A DNA stretch of 23,973 nt. Origin: DATDRS01 sp035291605. GTDB lineage: Bacteria; Chloroflexota; Anaerolineae; Anaerolineales; UBA6663. Positions 14,341-22,001 of this stretch are shown here, piece after piece; position 1 is the stretch's first letter, and each line of letters opens with the position of its first letter. The DNA lies in assembly GCA_035291605.1 (NCBI GenBank), contig DATDRS010000457.1, forward strand, positions 1-23,973, given 5' to 3'. The position numbers were made by a program, and so were the translations under genes. Under the pieces are notes generated by a model, which was not told where the DNA came from, did not search any database, and saw nothing but the letters and a program-made list of their open reading frames with translations.

Positions 14341-15045
14341 ATGACTCACCAAAAACTGGTTGACCGCAATCTCACGATTGGCCGATACGCCTTCATCGCG
14401 GGGATGGTCTTGCTCCTGGCGGCGCTGGGCGTCAACATTTACGCGATCAGCCGGCCGCAGGATACCCGGCTCGTCATCTACGCCTTTGCGACGTTCCTCG
14501 TCGGCTTCACGTGCACGAATATCGGGACGGTCTTTAACAATCGCTGGGCGCGCCGCCCTGATAAGGGGCTGGCCGACGCGCTCAAGGGCCTCGATGACCG
14601 GCACACGCTTTATAACTACCGCCTCGGCGCGGCGCATGTCCTGGTCGGCCCGGGCGGCGTCTTCGTGCTCGCGCCCAAATACCAGGCCGGCCTGATCACT
14701 TACGAGAACGACCGATGGCTCAACCCCGGCGCGCCGCGTGGGTTCTTCAGCCTTTTTGCGCGCGACCCGCTGGGTAATCCCTCCGCCGAAGCCGCCGCCG
14801 AAGTGGCGGGCCTCACGCGGTTCCTCAAGAAACGCTGCCCCGATCTCAACCTCGCCCCCCAGGCCTTCATCGTCTTCATGAACCCGCGTGCGGAAGTCAC
14901 GGCCAAGGACTCGCCCGTGCCCGTCTTGCACGCCAAGCAGCTCAAAGACCACATCCGCCGCCTGCCTAAAGGGCCGACGATCTCTGCCGCCGCGCTGGCG
15001 GAATTGGAAGCCAAACTGGGCATCGCCGAGCCTAAAACCGTTTAG
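14341..15045 (+). CDS. Two-helix membrane protein with degenerate NERD-like domain
   Basis: A 234-residue protein. Two hydrophobic segments (about 15-37 and 43-63) are followed by a cytoplasmic region resembling the NERD nuclease-related domain: ALKGLDDRHTLYNYRLGAAHVLVGPGGVFVLAPKYQAG (split over residues 80-117), then NPSAEAAAEVAGLTRFL and FIVFMNPRAEV. In active NERD domains an aspartate before the HVLVGP strand and an ExK pair in the next strand are expected; here these are Ala and APK (K113 only). So a nuclease function is doubtful. Starts at 14281 (GTG), 14332 and 14341 are possible; none has a clear ribosome site. The next gene begins one base after its stop. Function unknown. Confidence 0.72.
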   Translation: MTHQKLVDRNLTIGRYAFIAGMVLLLAALGVNIYAISRPQDTRLVIYAFATFLVGFTCTNIGTVFNNRWARRPDKGLADALKGLDDRHTLYNYRLGAAHVLVGPGGVFVLAPKYQAGLITYENDRWLNPGAPRGFFSLFARDPLGNPSAEAAAEVAGLTRFLKKRCPDLNLAPQAFIVFMNPRAEVTAKDSPVPVLHAKQLKDHIRRLPKGPTISAAALAELEAKLGIAEPKTV

Positions 15046-15046
15046 C

Positions 15047-15772
15047 ATGGAAGCCGGCGAGTACGACAACATCGCCCGCCTTGAAGAGCAACACTGGTGG
15101 TACGTGGGGATGCGGCGGATTGCCGGGCGGTTTGTAGCGGAATTGGGCTTGCGCTCCGGCGCGCAGATTCTGGATGCGGGTTGCGGGACCGGCGGCGGGC
15201 TGAAGTGGCTTACGGCGTGCGGCGCGACGACCGGCATTGACTTCCACCCCCTGGCCGTCCAGTATGCCTCAGACGTTTCCCGGCGGGTGGCGCGGGCCTC
15301 GATTCAGGCCATTCCCTTTCCAGGCGCGTCCTTCGATCTCGTCACGTCGTTTGAAGTGCTCTACCACCTCGCCGTCACCGACGACGTGGCAGCGCTGCGC
15401 GAATGCGCGCGTGTGCTGAAGCCCGGCGGACGGCTGCTCGTCCGTGTCCCGGCGCATGACTGGCTGCGCGGCGCGCACGACCGGCAGGTCCACACCCGCC
15501 ACCGCTATGAGAAAAACGAACTCCGGGACAAGATCGCCGCCGCCGGGCTGGAACTGCGCCGCCTGACCAGCGTCGGCCTGATGCTTCTGCCCATGGCCGT
15601 GCTGCGGCGTCTCGCTCAGCCGGGAGAGGCTGCCCACTCCGACGTCACGCTGCCTCCGCCGGTCGTCAATCGGATGCTCACAGCGGCGCTCTCCGCCGAG
15701 TGGTTCTGGCTTCGCCGCTTTGACTTGCCCCTGGGGTTGAGCCTTCTAGCGTTGGCGCAGAAGCCTGCCTGA
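15047..15772 (+). CDS. Class I SAM-dependent methyltransferase
   Basis: A 241-residue methyltransferase of the Methyltransf_11/25 type. Motif I is LDAGCGTGGG (42-51), the acidic residue after it is D65 in GIDFHP, and SFDLVTSFEVLYHL (95-108) and ARVLKPGGRLLVRVPA are the later motifs. The N-terminal LEEQHWWYVGMRR resembles the ExxHWWFxxR box of methyltransferases often found near polysaccharide or lipid genes. The start is one base after the preceding stop, so the two genes are probably co-translated. Its substrate cannot be inferred from the sequence. It converges with the membrane-protein gene 107 bases away. Confidence 0.92.
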   Translation: MEAGEYDNIARLEEQHWWYVGMRRIAGRFVAELGLRSGAQILDAGCGTGGGLKWLTACGATTGIDFHPLAVQYASDVSRRVARASIQAIPFPGASFDLVTSFEVLYHLAVTDDVAALRECARVLKPGGRLLVRVPAHDWLRGAHDRQVHTRHRYEKNELRDKIAAAGLELRRLTSVGLMLLPMAVLRRLAQPGEAAHSDVTLPPPVVNRMLTAALSAEWFWLRRFDLPLGLSLLALAQKPA

Positions 15773-15862
15773 TCAAACCGCCTCTTCCAGATCTGACAGG
15801 ACGACCCTTCTATCACGACGGTCTCGATCACGGCTTTTTGCTTTCATGCGTGTAAATCGAAA

Positions 15863-15879
15863 TTCGTGATCTTCGTGAT
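15863..15879. repeat. Tandem TTCGTGAT words in the convergent gap
   Basis: TTCGTGAT occurs at 15863-15870 and again at 15872-15879, with the complementary ATCACGA at 15812-15818. The 106-base gap between the convergent methyltransferase and membrane-protein genes otherwise holds nothing I recognise, and no clear terminator. Confidence 0.4.
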
Positions 15880-16526
15880 TACCCTCTCTGCCGGGGCCGA
15901 AAGGTGCGGAAGACCAGATACACGCCAATGGCGATCAGCGCCGCCGGCCAGATATAATTGATCAATCTCTCGGCAGCGGCAAAGATCAACAGGCTCATCA
16001 CGATCAAGATACTTGCCGGGATGAACGGCCAGCGCATTCGGCCTTCCGGCGCAGGCAGCAGGCCGACGAGCGCAAAGGTCAGGCCGAGGCCGAGAAAGAA
16101 GATCCCGCCGGTAGCCGTGCTCCCTACCAGGGGTTGGACACCTGCTACCACCGCCAGAGTCACCAGCACGCCGCCGGGGATGATGGGCCACCAGTGGACG
16201 CGGTTGACCAGATAGATCAGCCAGAAGCTCAACCCGATGCCGCCCAGGAAGATCGAACCACCCCACTGGTCCGCCGCTTCCGGCAAGGTCTGGCCCAACG
16301 CGATCAAAGCGGCCAGGCTCACCAAACTCCAGCCGGGGATGAGCGCCCACCATTGAGCGCGGTTGTAGGCAAACAGCGCCAGGAAGGATATTCCCGCCAC
16401 GCCTAAAATGATCGCCCAGAATAAGGCCAGCGCCCCCGGAACCAGCCCGATATTTTGTAGCAGGTACAATACCCCGGCGAGGATCAGCAAGGTGCCCCAG
16501 AGGATGCGGATGTCAATGCGCTTCAT
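15879..16526 (-). CDS. Polytopic membrane protein with threefold internal repeat (LiaF-TM/DUF5668-like)
   Basis: A 215-residue, almost wholly hydrophobic protein with about seven membrane segments. It begins like other LiaI/LiaF-type membrane proteins (RILWGTLLILAGVLYLLQNIG). After this, a unit of about 50 residues repeats three times (about 35-77, 89-130 and 139-183). Each has a Gly-rich helix, a short basic loop, then W(W)xxIP and a second helix: QWWALIPG, HWWPIIPG, RWPFIPA. The start lies 26 bases after the stop of the toast-rack protein gene, with only a weak AGGG ribosome site. A role in envelope-stress sensing with that neighbour is possible but unproven. Confidence 0.82.
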   Translation of the reverse strand: MKRIDIRILWGTLLILAGVLYLLQNIGLVPGALALFWAIILGVAGISFLALFAYNRAQWWALIPGWSLVSLAALIALGQTLPEAADQWGGSIFLGGIGLSFWLIYLVNRVHWWPIIPGGVLVTLAVVAGVQPLVGSTATGGIFFLGLGLTFALVGLLPAPEGRMRWPFIPASILIVMSLLIFAAAERLINYIWPAALIAIGVYLVFRTFRPRQRG

Positions 16527-16552
16527 TGTGGTGTTTCCCTGCTGGACGCAAG

Positions 16553-17353
16553 TCAGCGTACGTCAAACGAGCCTGCGCCAGCCTTGGCCGTCAACTCGAC
16601 TTTATTCGGCGCCAAATCGTAATCAGCCGATTGATAAACATCGCCCTGGCGCGGGAAACGGCGTTCGTCTACCCGCATCGCTGCCGCCCCACCCCGGAGG
16701 CGCAGCCGGGCCGCCACGCCCGTGGGGACACGGACGACCACCGAGGCCGCGCCGGCTTCGATGTCCACGCGCGTCAGCCCGGCGTTCGCAGGCAGGGTCA
16801 AGTCTGTCGCGCTGGCGCCCGTCCGCACATGAAGTTCCGTCACACGCAGATCGGTCAGATCCAGGCGCGTCTCGCTCGCGCCCGTGCGCAGGTCAAGCGC
16901 GAGCGGAAGGCCGCCATTCAACCGGATCTGCCAATCCCGCTCAAACGAGGTTCCCCAGCCCCATGGGATCACGAATGGCATATCGGGCGAACGCAATTCA
17001 ACGGTCAATGCCTGGCCCTCACGCTTCGCCTGAAATTCCACGCCGCCGCCGAACGTCCCCGCCACGGCCTCATCGGGACTGGCCCCGACGCCGACCGCCA
17101 GCCGCCCTGCGCCAAAATTCATCCGAATACGCGCCTCGTGCGCGCCCTCCAGCGGAATGGTGAGTTGCTCCACATCGGCGCCGCGCCGCCGTCCCAGCGC
17201 ACCCCACAAAGTCCATAAGCCAAACAGAATCAGGAGGCTGGGCCAGATCAGGAGGCCGACGTTTACGGCCAGAACGCCGAGCGTTTGCAGCAGCAGCAGG
17301 CCGCCGATGAGGATGAGGATCACGCCCCAGAATAAAGCGCCGCTTCGTCGCAT
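16553..17353 (-). CDS. LiaF-like membrane protein with toast-rack (DUF2154/DUF4097-like) domain
   Basis: A 266-residue protein with two N-terminal membrane helices (about 6-26 and 30-52; the first reads FWGVILILIGGLLLLQTLGV), then a short basic loop and a beta-rich extracytoplasmic domain. That domain has repeating strands of the form LRTGASETRLDLTDL and VRTGASATDLTLPAN, as in beta-helical toast-rack domains. I chose ATG at 17353, where the conserved helix begins; AAGGAG lies ten bases upstream. A longer frame to 17686 lies inside pepA and is a shadow. The gene starts 14 bases after the pepA stop, so it is probably in the same transcript. Confidence 0.87.
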   Translation of the reverse strand: MRRSGALFWGVILILIGGLLLLQTLGVLAVNVGLLIWPSLLILFGLWTLWGALGRRRGADVEQLTIPLEGAHEARIRMNFGAGRLAVGVGASPDEAVAGTFGGGVEFQAKREGQALTVELRSPDMPFVIPWGWGTSFERDWQIRLNGGLPLALDLRTGASETRLDLTDLRVTELHVRTGASATDLTLPANAGLTRVDIEAGAASVVVRVPTGVAARLRLRGGAAAMRVDERRFPRQGDVYQSADYDLAPNKVELTAKAGAGSFDVR

Positions 17354-17367
17354 GGTGTCGTTTCTCC

Positions 17368-18888
17368 TTATACGGATGAGGCCTGCGGCCATTCCCGCAG
17401 CATATCCACGAGCAGGCGCACGCCGTAGCCGGTCGCACCGCGCGGCCAGGGCGATTTTGGACTGTCGAGGTAAGCCATCCCCGCGATGTCCAGGTGCGCC
17501 CACGGATACCCCTCGGCGAACTCTTTCAGGAACGCAGCGCTCACCCCGACGCCGGAATAGCGATTCCCGGCGCTGTTCTTCATTTCGGCCACATCGCTCT
17601 TGAGCGCCTCGCGGTATTCCTCGTACAACGGCAGCCGCCACACGCGTTCCCCCGTCCGTTCGCCCGCCCGCTGGACGCGCTGGCACAGGCTCTCATCGGC
17701 GGCGAACAAGCCCGCGGCCATGTGCGCACCCAACGCAATGACGCACGCGCCGGTCAACGTCGCCAGGTCCACGACGGCGGCGGGCTTATAACGGTTGGCG
17801 TAGACCAGCGCATCCGCCAGGATCAACCGCCCCTCGGCGTCCGTGCTGATGATCTCAATCGTCTTGCCATTGGAAGCGCGCAGCACATCCGCCGGGCGGT
17901 AGCCGCCGCTGCCAATGACGTTTTCGGTCGCCGGCACAAGCCCAATCACCGGCGCTGGAAGCCGGAGCGCGGCCACGGCGCGCATCGCGCCGAGCACCGC
18001 CGCCCCGCCGGCCATATCCGACTTCATCCCCGGCATACTCTCGGCGGGTTTGATGGATAGCCCGCCGCTGTCAAAGGTGATCGCCTTGCCGACCAGCACG
18101 ACCGGCGGCGCGTCCCCTACCCCCGTCGGGCGATATTCGAGAATGATGAAGGCGGGCGGGTTGGCCGAAGCCGAGGCGACCGCCAGTAAGGCGCCCATGC
18201 CGAGGTCGCGCATCTCGACCGTCTTCAACACTTTGCACGTCAGGCTGTCATGGGCGCCGGCGATATGCTCAGCCGTAGCCGCCAGGTACTCCGGCGTGCA
18301 AACGTTTGGGGGCTGATTGACGAGGTCGCGCGTGAAATTCACGCTCTCGGCGATGATTCGGCCTGCCTGTGCTCCGCGCTCGACCGCCGGGAGTTTCGCA
18401 GGGTCGAACTCGACGAGCGTTAGCCGGTCGAGGGGTTTTTCGGCCTCCCTGGGTTTGAGCTCTTGGAATTCGTACTCGCCGAGGACTGCGCCCTCGGCGG
18501 TGGCCTGAGCCGCCTGCTCAGGCGTCAACCCGCCGACGCCCGCGCCGTGCACGATGGTTGCCACGCGTTCCGCGCCCAGCGCACGCGCCCGCTGCGTCGC
18601 CGTCGCACTCGCCTGCCGGACTTTGTCGAGCGTGAGCTTCTCGGCTTTGCCCAGGCCGACGAGGATAATGCGCTGAGCGGGCAAGGCGCCCCGCGGGTAC
18701 AGCGCCGCCGTCGAGTTCAGTTTCCCGTTGAAATCGCCGCCTCCGATCAAATCCCGGATCGCGCCGCCGAGGGCCTTGTCCACTGCCCCGGTCGCGCCGC
18801 CAGGTTCGGCGACGCCTTCAAAGAGATTCAGGATGATCGCGTCGGTTTGTCGCTCTGCGATATTGCCTTGAAGAGCCGCAATTTTCAT
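17368..18888 (-). CDS. pepA: Leucyl aminopeptidase (M17)
   Basis: A 506-residue cytosolic two-metal aminopeptidase that removes N-terminal residues from peptides. All metal and catalytic residues are present and sit exactly two positions before those of E. coli PepA: K268, D273, K280, D291, D350, E352 and R354. The M17 signature NTDAEGRL reads STDAEGRL here, a mild substitution outside the metal ligands. The N-terminal macro-like domain is about 1-165, the catalytic domain 170-500. GGAG lies eight bases before ATG, and a promoter is seen at 18920-18947. It is first in a three-gene run with two LiaF-like membrane proteins. Confidence 0.96.
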   Translation of the reverse strand: MKIAALQGNIAERQTDAIILNLFEGVAEPGGATGAVDKALGGAIRDLIGGGDFNGKLNSTAALYPRGALPAQRIILVGLGKAEKLTLDKVRQASATATQRARALGAERVATIVHGAGVGGLTPEQAAQATAEGAVLGEYEFQELKPREAEKPLDRLTLVEFDPAKLPAVERGAQAGRIIAESVNFTRDLVNQPPNVCTPEYLAATAEHIAGAHDSLTCKVLKTVEMRDLGMGALLAVASASANPPAFIILEYRPTGVGDAPPVVLVGKAITFDSGGLSIKPAESMPGMKSDMAGGAAVLGAMRAVAALRLPAPVIGLVPATENVIGSGGYRPADVLRASNGKTIEIISTDAEGRLILADALVYANRYKPAAVVDLATLTGACVIALGAHMAAGLFAADESLCQRVQRAGERTGERVWRLPLYEEYREALKSDVAEMKNSAGNRYSGVGVSAAFLKEFAEGYPWAHLDIAGMAYLDSPKSPWPRGATGYGVRLLVDMLREWPQASSV

Positions 18889-18919
18889 GTCCCTTCTCCG
18901 TTTCGAGGTTTGAGCGCAA

Positions 18920-18947
18920 ATTCTACGCCATTCGGGTCAGATGGCAA
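18920..18947 (-). promoter_or_regulatory. Putative sigma-70 promoter of pepA
   Basis: On the - strand TTGCCA (18947-18942), 16-base spacer, TAGAAT (18925-18920), 31 bases before the pepA start. Both boxes match the consensus at five of six positions. It lies in the 118-base gap after the kinase gene. Confidence 0.72.
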
Positions 18948-19006
18948 AGAGAAAGCGGACTTATCTTGTCGCGCTTAAACAGACGAGGGCCAGCAACCGG
19001 CGTGGC

Positions 19007-21121
19007 TTATGAGGCCGATGGGGGTATGGTGAGCGAGACGCGCGTGAACGCGCCGGGCAGGCTGTCAACCGTCAATGCGCCGCCGACAACCGCAAGCATC
19101 GCGCTGTGCAAAGCCAGGCCCTGCCTGCTCCCCTGGGTGGGCGGTTGCGAGGCCAGGCCCGCGCCGTTATCTTCAATGACGACCTTCAGGCCGGAGTCCC
19201 AGCCTAAGGCCAGGCGCAGGCATAATCCATTGACCGGGTTTGCCGGACGGGCGTAGCGGGCGGCATTGCGCATCGCCTCCCGCGCGGCGTAGAACAGCAC
19301 TTCGATGGTGAGCGCGGGGATAGCCTGCGCTTGGCGCTCGGCCTCCGGGTCAATCTCCCACTGCACGGCCTCGAACACCGTCTCAAATTCGTCGGCGACC
19401 AACTGTTTGAGCGCGCCGACCAGCCCGAGCCGCGCAACCGGCTGAGAGGAAGCCGCGGGCATTTCGCGCAGGAGGTCCGCAATCTGGCGGTGGACCTCAG
19501 AGAGCAAGCGGACAGCCTCAGATTGGCTCTGACCAAGGTCGAGTATGGCGGCGTGCAGGCGCGGCAAAACATCATCGTGCAGTTGACGGCGGGCGCGATG
19601 GTCAATCACCCGGCTCTCAGCCAGGCGCTGGCGCTGCAACGCCATTAATCTTTGCGCCAGCCCGGCGCTCGCCAGCGTATCCACAAAACGCTCGCCGCTG
19701 GCGCGCGCCATTTCGATCTCTTCCTGCGCATACAGCCCGCCATCCGCTTTCTCGCCCAAGAACAGCAATCCGATCAGGCCGCGTTCACTCCACAGGGGCA
19801 CGGCCCACTGCGCGCCGCCGTGACGCGCCGGGTCGAGGGGCAGGCACATCGTCTGCGGAGAGTCCAACTGGGCCATGATGTCATGCAGCGGCGCAGCCGG
19901 CGGCAAAGCCCCGGCCGGATAAACCAGCGCCGGGCCGGCGAGCGACGACAGGGGGCCGAGGGCCATCAGGCAGGCCGACTTCGCGCTCAAGACGTTCTCG
20001 CACAGCGCGCGAAAGGGGATCGCCATGTCGGCCTCCGGCAGTTCATCCGGGGAACGCGCCAGCAGTTGCTCATATAACCGCTGGCTGGCGACGAAAGGCC
20101 GCAGATCGTGCATGTACCGCTCGCGTTCGGCATACAACCGCCAACTGAGGAGCGCATAGAAGACGGCGATGATGCCCGTTGCGAGGAGCAAAACGTAGAT
20201 GGGGCGAAGCCGGATCACGACGCTCCCGCCAACGACCACACTCAACCCGGCGGCGAGGATGATCGCCCGCCGCCACTGGCGCAGGAGGCCGCGCCGGGGC
20301 AAGGTCTTGCCGGTGAAGACTTCGTAGGCGACCACCGCCTGCCCGACCAGCAGCGCCGCCACGGCGATGAGCGAGGCGATCGTCAGATCAAACCAGCCTA
20401 CGGCAAGCGTCAGTTCCGTATAGACGCCATAGAACGTCTGGCGCGGCGCGTTCAACACCGCCCACAACATGATCCCCGCGACGAGGAGCGTGACGACGAG
20501 CAGCGCGAGCGAAGCCGCCGCGAGCCAGGGGCGCGCGCGGCGGCGCGCCAGATCACCCATCATACGGGACGACGGCCCTGGATGAAGCAGCGCATCAAGC
20601 GAGAAGCTGATGGACAGCACGCTGTAGGCCGGATAAACGATGACGAGCAGGGGCAGGCCGCCGAGGGAAGGTGTGGGCGAGAGCTTGAGCTGCACGGCCT
20701 GTGAAAACGAAGGCAGCGGGTTCGCGAAGAGGAGCAACCCGACGGCGCAGCCGGCCAGCAGCAGCGCCGCAATAAACATGGGGCGCTGGCGTTCCCGGCG
20801 CGCGGCGCGCGGTCCGCTCCAGAAACCCGCGTACCACAGCATCACGAGATACCACGCAAATGGCAGGGCAATGACCGGGAGCCATCCGGCGCGCCACCAG
20901 AAGTTCAGGGCCTCGCTCAATTCGTTCAGGCCGACGCCCAGGATGGCCGAATGACTGACGAAAAACGCCGCGCCCATCAGCAAACTGCCGCCCGTCAGCC
21001 AGAGGCCCGGCGTGCGACGTTCGGCGTTCAGCAGCACCACCAGTCCCAGCCAGGTGAGCAAAATAGTATTGAACAAAGAGACGGCCAGAATAGCCCAATC
21101 GAGATAGAGAATCCCTGTCAT
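19007..21121 (-). CDS. Membrane sensor histidine kinase, HisKA_3 type
   Basis: A 704-residue kinase. About eight hydrophobic segments fill residues 1-340. A GAF-like region (about 360-490; SACLMALGPL, then WAVPLWSERGLIGLLFLGEK) and a coiled stretch follow. The HisKA_3 domain has H515 in RRQLHDDVLPRLH, and the ATPase domain has N619 (EAMRNAARYA) and D651 (IEDNGAGL). The N-terminal membrane part is of the 7TM-sensor style, but its ligand is unknown. I chose ATG at 21121 because it overlaps the regulator stop as ATGA; the longer reading from 21181 runs inside the regulator gene. Its partner is the LuxR-like regulator just upstream. Confidence 0.93.
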   Translation of the reverse strand: MTGILYLDWAILAVSLFNTILLTWLGLVVLLNAERRTPGLWLTGGSLLMGAAFFVSHSAILGVGLNELSEALNFWWRAGWLPVIALPFAWYLVMLWYAGFWSGPRAARRERQRPMFIAALLLAGCAVGLLLFANPLPSFSQAVQLKLSPTPSLGGLPLLVIVYPAYSVLSISFSLDALLHPGPSSRMMGDLARRRARPWLAAASLALLVVTLLVAGIMLWAVLNAPRQTFYGVYTELTLAVGWFDLTIASLIAVAALLVGQAVVAYEVFTGKTLPRRGLLRQWRRAIILAAGLSVVVGGSVVIRLRPIYVLLLATGIIAVFYALLSWRLYAERERYMHDLRPFVASQRLYEQLLARSPDELPEADMAIPFRALCENVLSAKSACLMALGPLSSLAGPALVYPAGALPPAAPLHDIMAQLDSPQTMCLPLDPARHGGAQWAVPLWSERGLIGLLFLGEKADGGLYAQEEIEMARASGERFVDTLASAGLAQRLMALQRQRLAESRVIDHRARRQLHDDVLPRLHAAILDLGQSQSEAVRLLSEVHRQIADLLREMPAASSQPVARLGLVGALKQLVADEFETVFEAVQWEIDPEAERQAQAIPALTIEVLFYAAREAMRNAARYARPANPVNGLCLRLALGWDSGLKVVIEDNGAGLASQPPTQGSRQGLALHSAMLAVVGGALTVDSLPGAFTRVSLTIPPSAS

Positions 21122-21852
21122 TCCCACGGTATCCACTCGTCGCGCTCGTTCTGGACTCGCGCGGCGCCGTCGCCTTCCCACTGGATGAGCCGCCCCTCGC
21201 GGGCGATGAGGGCCGCGCGGGTGCGGGCCACTTTCTCGTCGGTCGCCGAGTCCCCCAGACCCCAGACCGCGTAGATCTGCCCGTTCGTGCGGCTGATCGT
21301 GCGCTTGTCGCGAAAGCCCAGGCGGGCGGCGATCTGCTCGTTCGTCAGCCCCTGCGCCAGCAGGCGCGCCACCAGCTGCTCGTTTGGTTCGAGCAGGGCC
21401 AGCGGCGAGCGCTCGTCCTTGTGGCGCACCTCCTGGACGCGCGCTTCAATCTCCGGGTCAATAAAACTGCGCCCGGCCAGGGCGTCTTGCAGGAGCGGCA
21501 GGATCATCTGCGGAAGCAGGTAGTTGGACTTGCGGACGTAGGCGTAATGGCTCAGGATGCCGGAGCGGCGGAAGTCCCGGTAATAGGTGTCGTCGTCTTG
21601 AATAGAGTAAAAGACGACCGGCAGGCGCGGGAACTCGCGGCGGATGGCGACGGCGGCTTCAATGCCGTTCATCTCGCCCGCGAGCTGCACGTCCATCAGG
21701 ATCACGTCGGGCGGCTGCTCGAGGCAGCGCGCCAGCGCCTCCTCGCCGCTGGCGCAATGGCGCCCGACGCGCGCCCGGCCCGTGCCTTCCAGACCGACCC
21801 TCAGCGCCGCGGCCAGTTTCTCGTTGTCCTCGACTAACAGCACAGTGAGCAT
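21118..21852 (-). CDS. NarL/LuxR-like response regulator
   Basis: A 244-residue regulator. The receiver domain (2-125) has E8/D9, phosphoacceptor D54 in LMDVQLAG, S83 in FYSIQ and K108 in VRKSN. The output domain (about 150-220) resembles a LuxR helix-turn-helix: LEPNEQLVARLLAQGLTNEQIAARLGF followed by RTISRTNGQIYAVWGL. Its recognition helix is unusual, and residues 200-244 form a Trp/Glu-rich tail that typical NarL proteins lack. ATG at 21852 is preceded by GAGGAA. It heads an operon with the kinase (ATGA overlap) and has a promoter at 21874-21902. Confidence 0.92.
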   Translation of the reverse strand: MLTVLLVEDNEKLAAALRVGLEGTGRARVGRHCASGEEALARCLEQPPDVILMDVQLAGEMNGIEAAVAIRREFPRLPVVFYSIQDDDTYYRDFRRSGILSHYAYVRKSNYLLPQMILPLLQDALAGRSFIDPEIEARVQEVRHKDERSPLALLEPNEQLVARLLAQGLTNEQIAARLGFRDKRTISRTNGQIYAVWGLGDSATDEKVARTRAALIAREGRLIQWEGDGAARVQNERDEWIPWE

Positions 21853-21873
21853 CGGTCCGGTTCCTCGGGCCCA

Positions 21874-21902
21874 ATTAGAGAAGCAGACCCGCCGCCTGTC
21901 AA
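21874..21902 (-). promoter_or_regulatory. Putative sigma-70 promoter of the RR-kinase operon
   Basis: On the - strand a perfect TTGACA (21902-21897), 17-base spacer, TCTAAT (21879-21874), 21 bases before the regulator start. Confidence 0.82.
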
Positions 21903-21914
21903 GCACTCAAGTGC
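21903..21914. promoter_or_regulatory. Hyphenated palindrome abutting the RR-operon -35 box
   Basis: GCACT-CA-AGTGC, 5-bp arms, touching the -35 box of the regulator-kinase promoter and lying between two divergent genes. It is a candidate operator, perhaps for autoregulation; this is inferred from position only. Confidence 0.35.
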
Positions 21915-22001
21915 GCCGGAGGCGGGCCTCAAGCGGTGGAAGGAGGCAGGGTGATCGCTTACATTGTAAAACGCGCCAGCTCACAGCCGAGGAGTCTCTG
22001 A

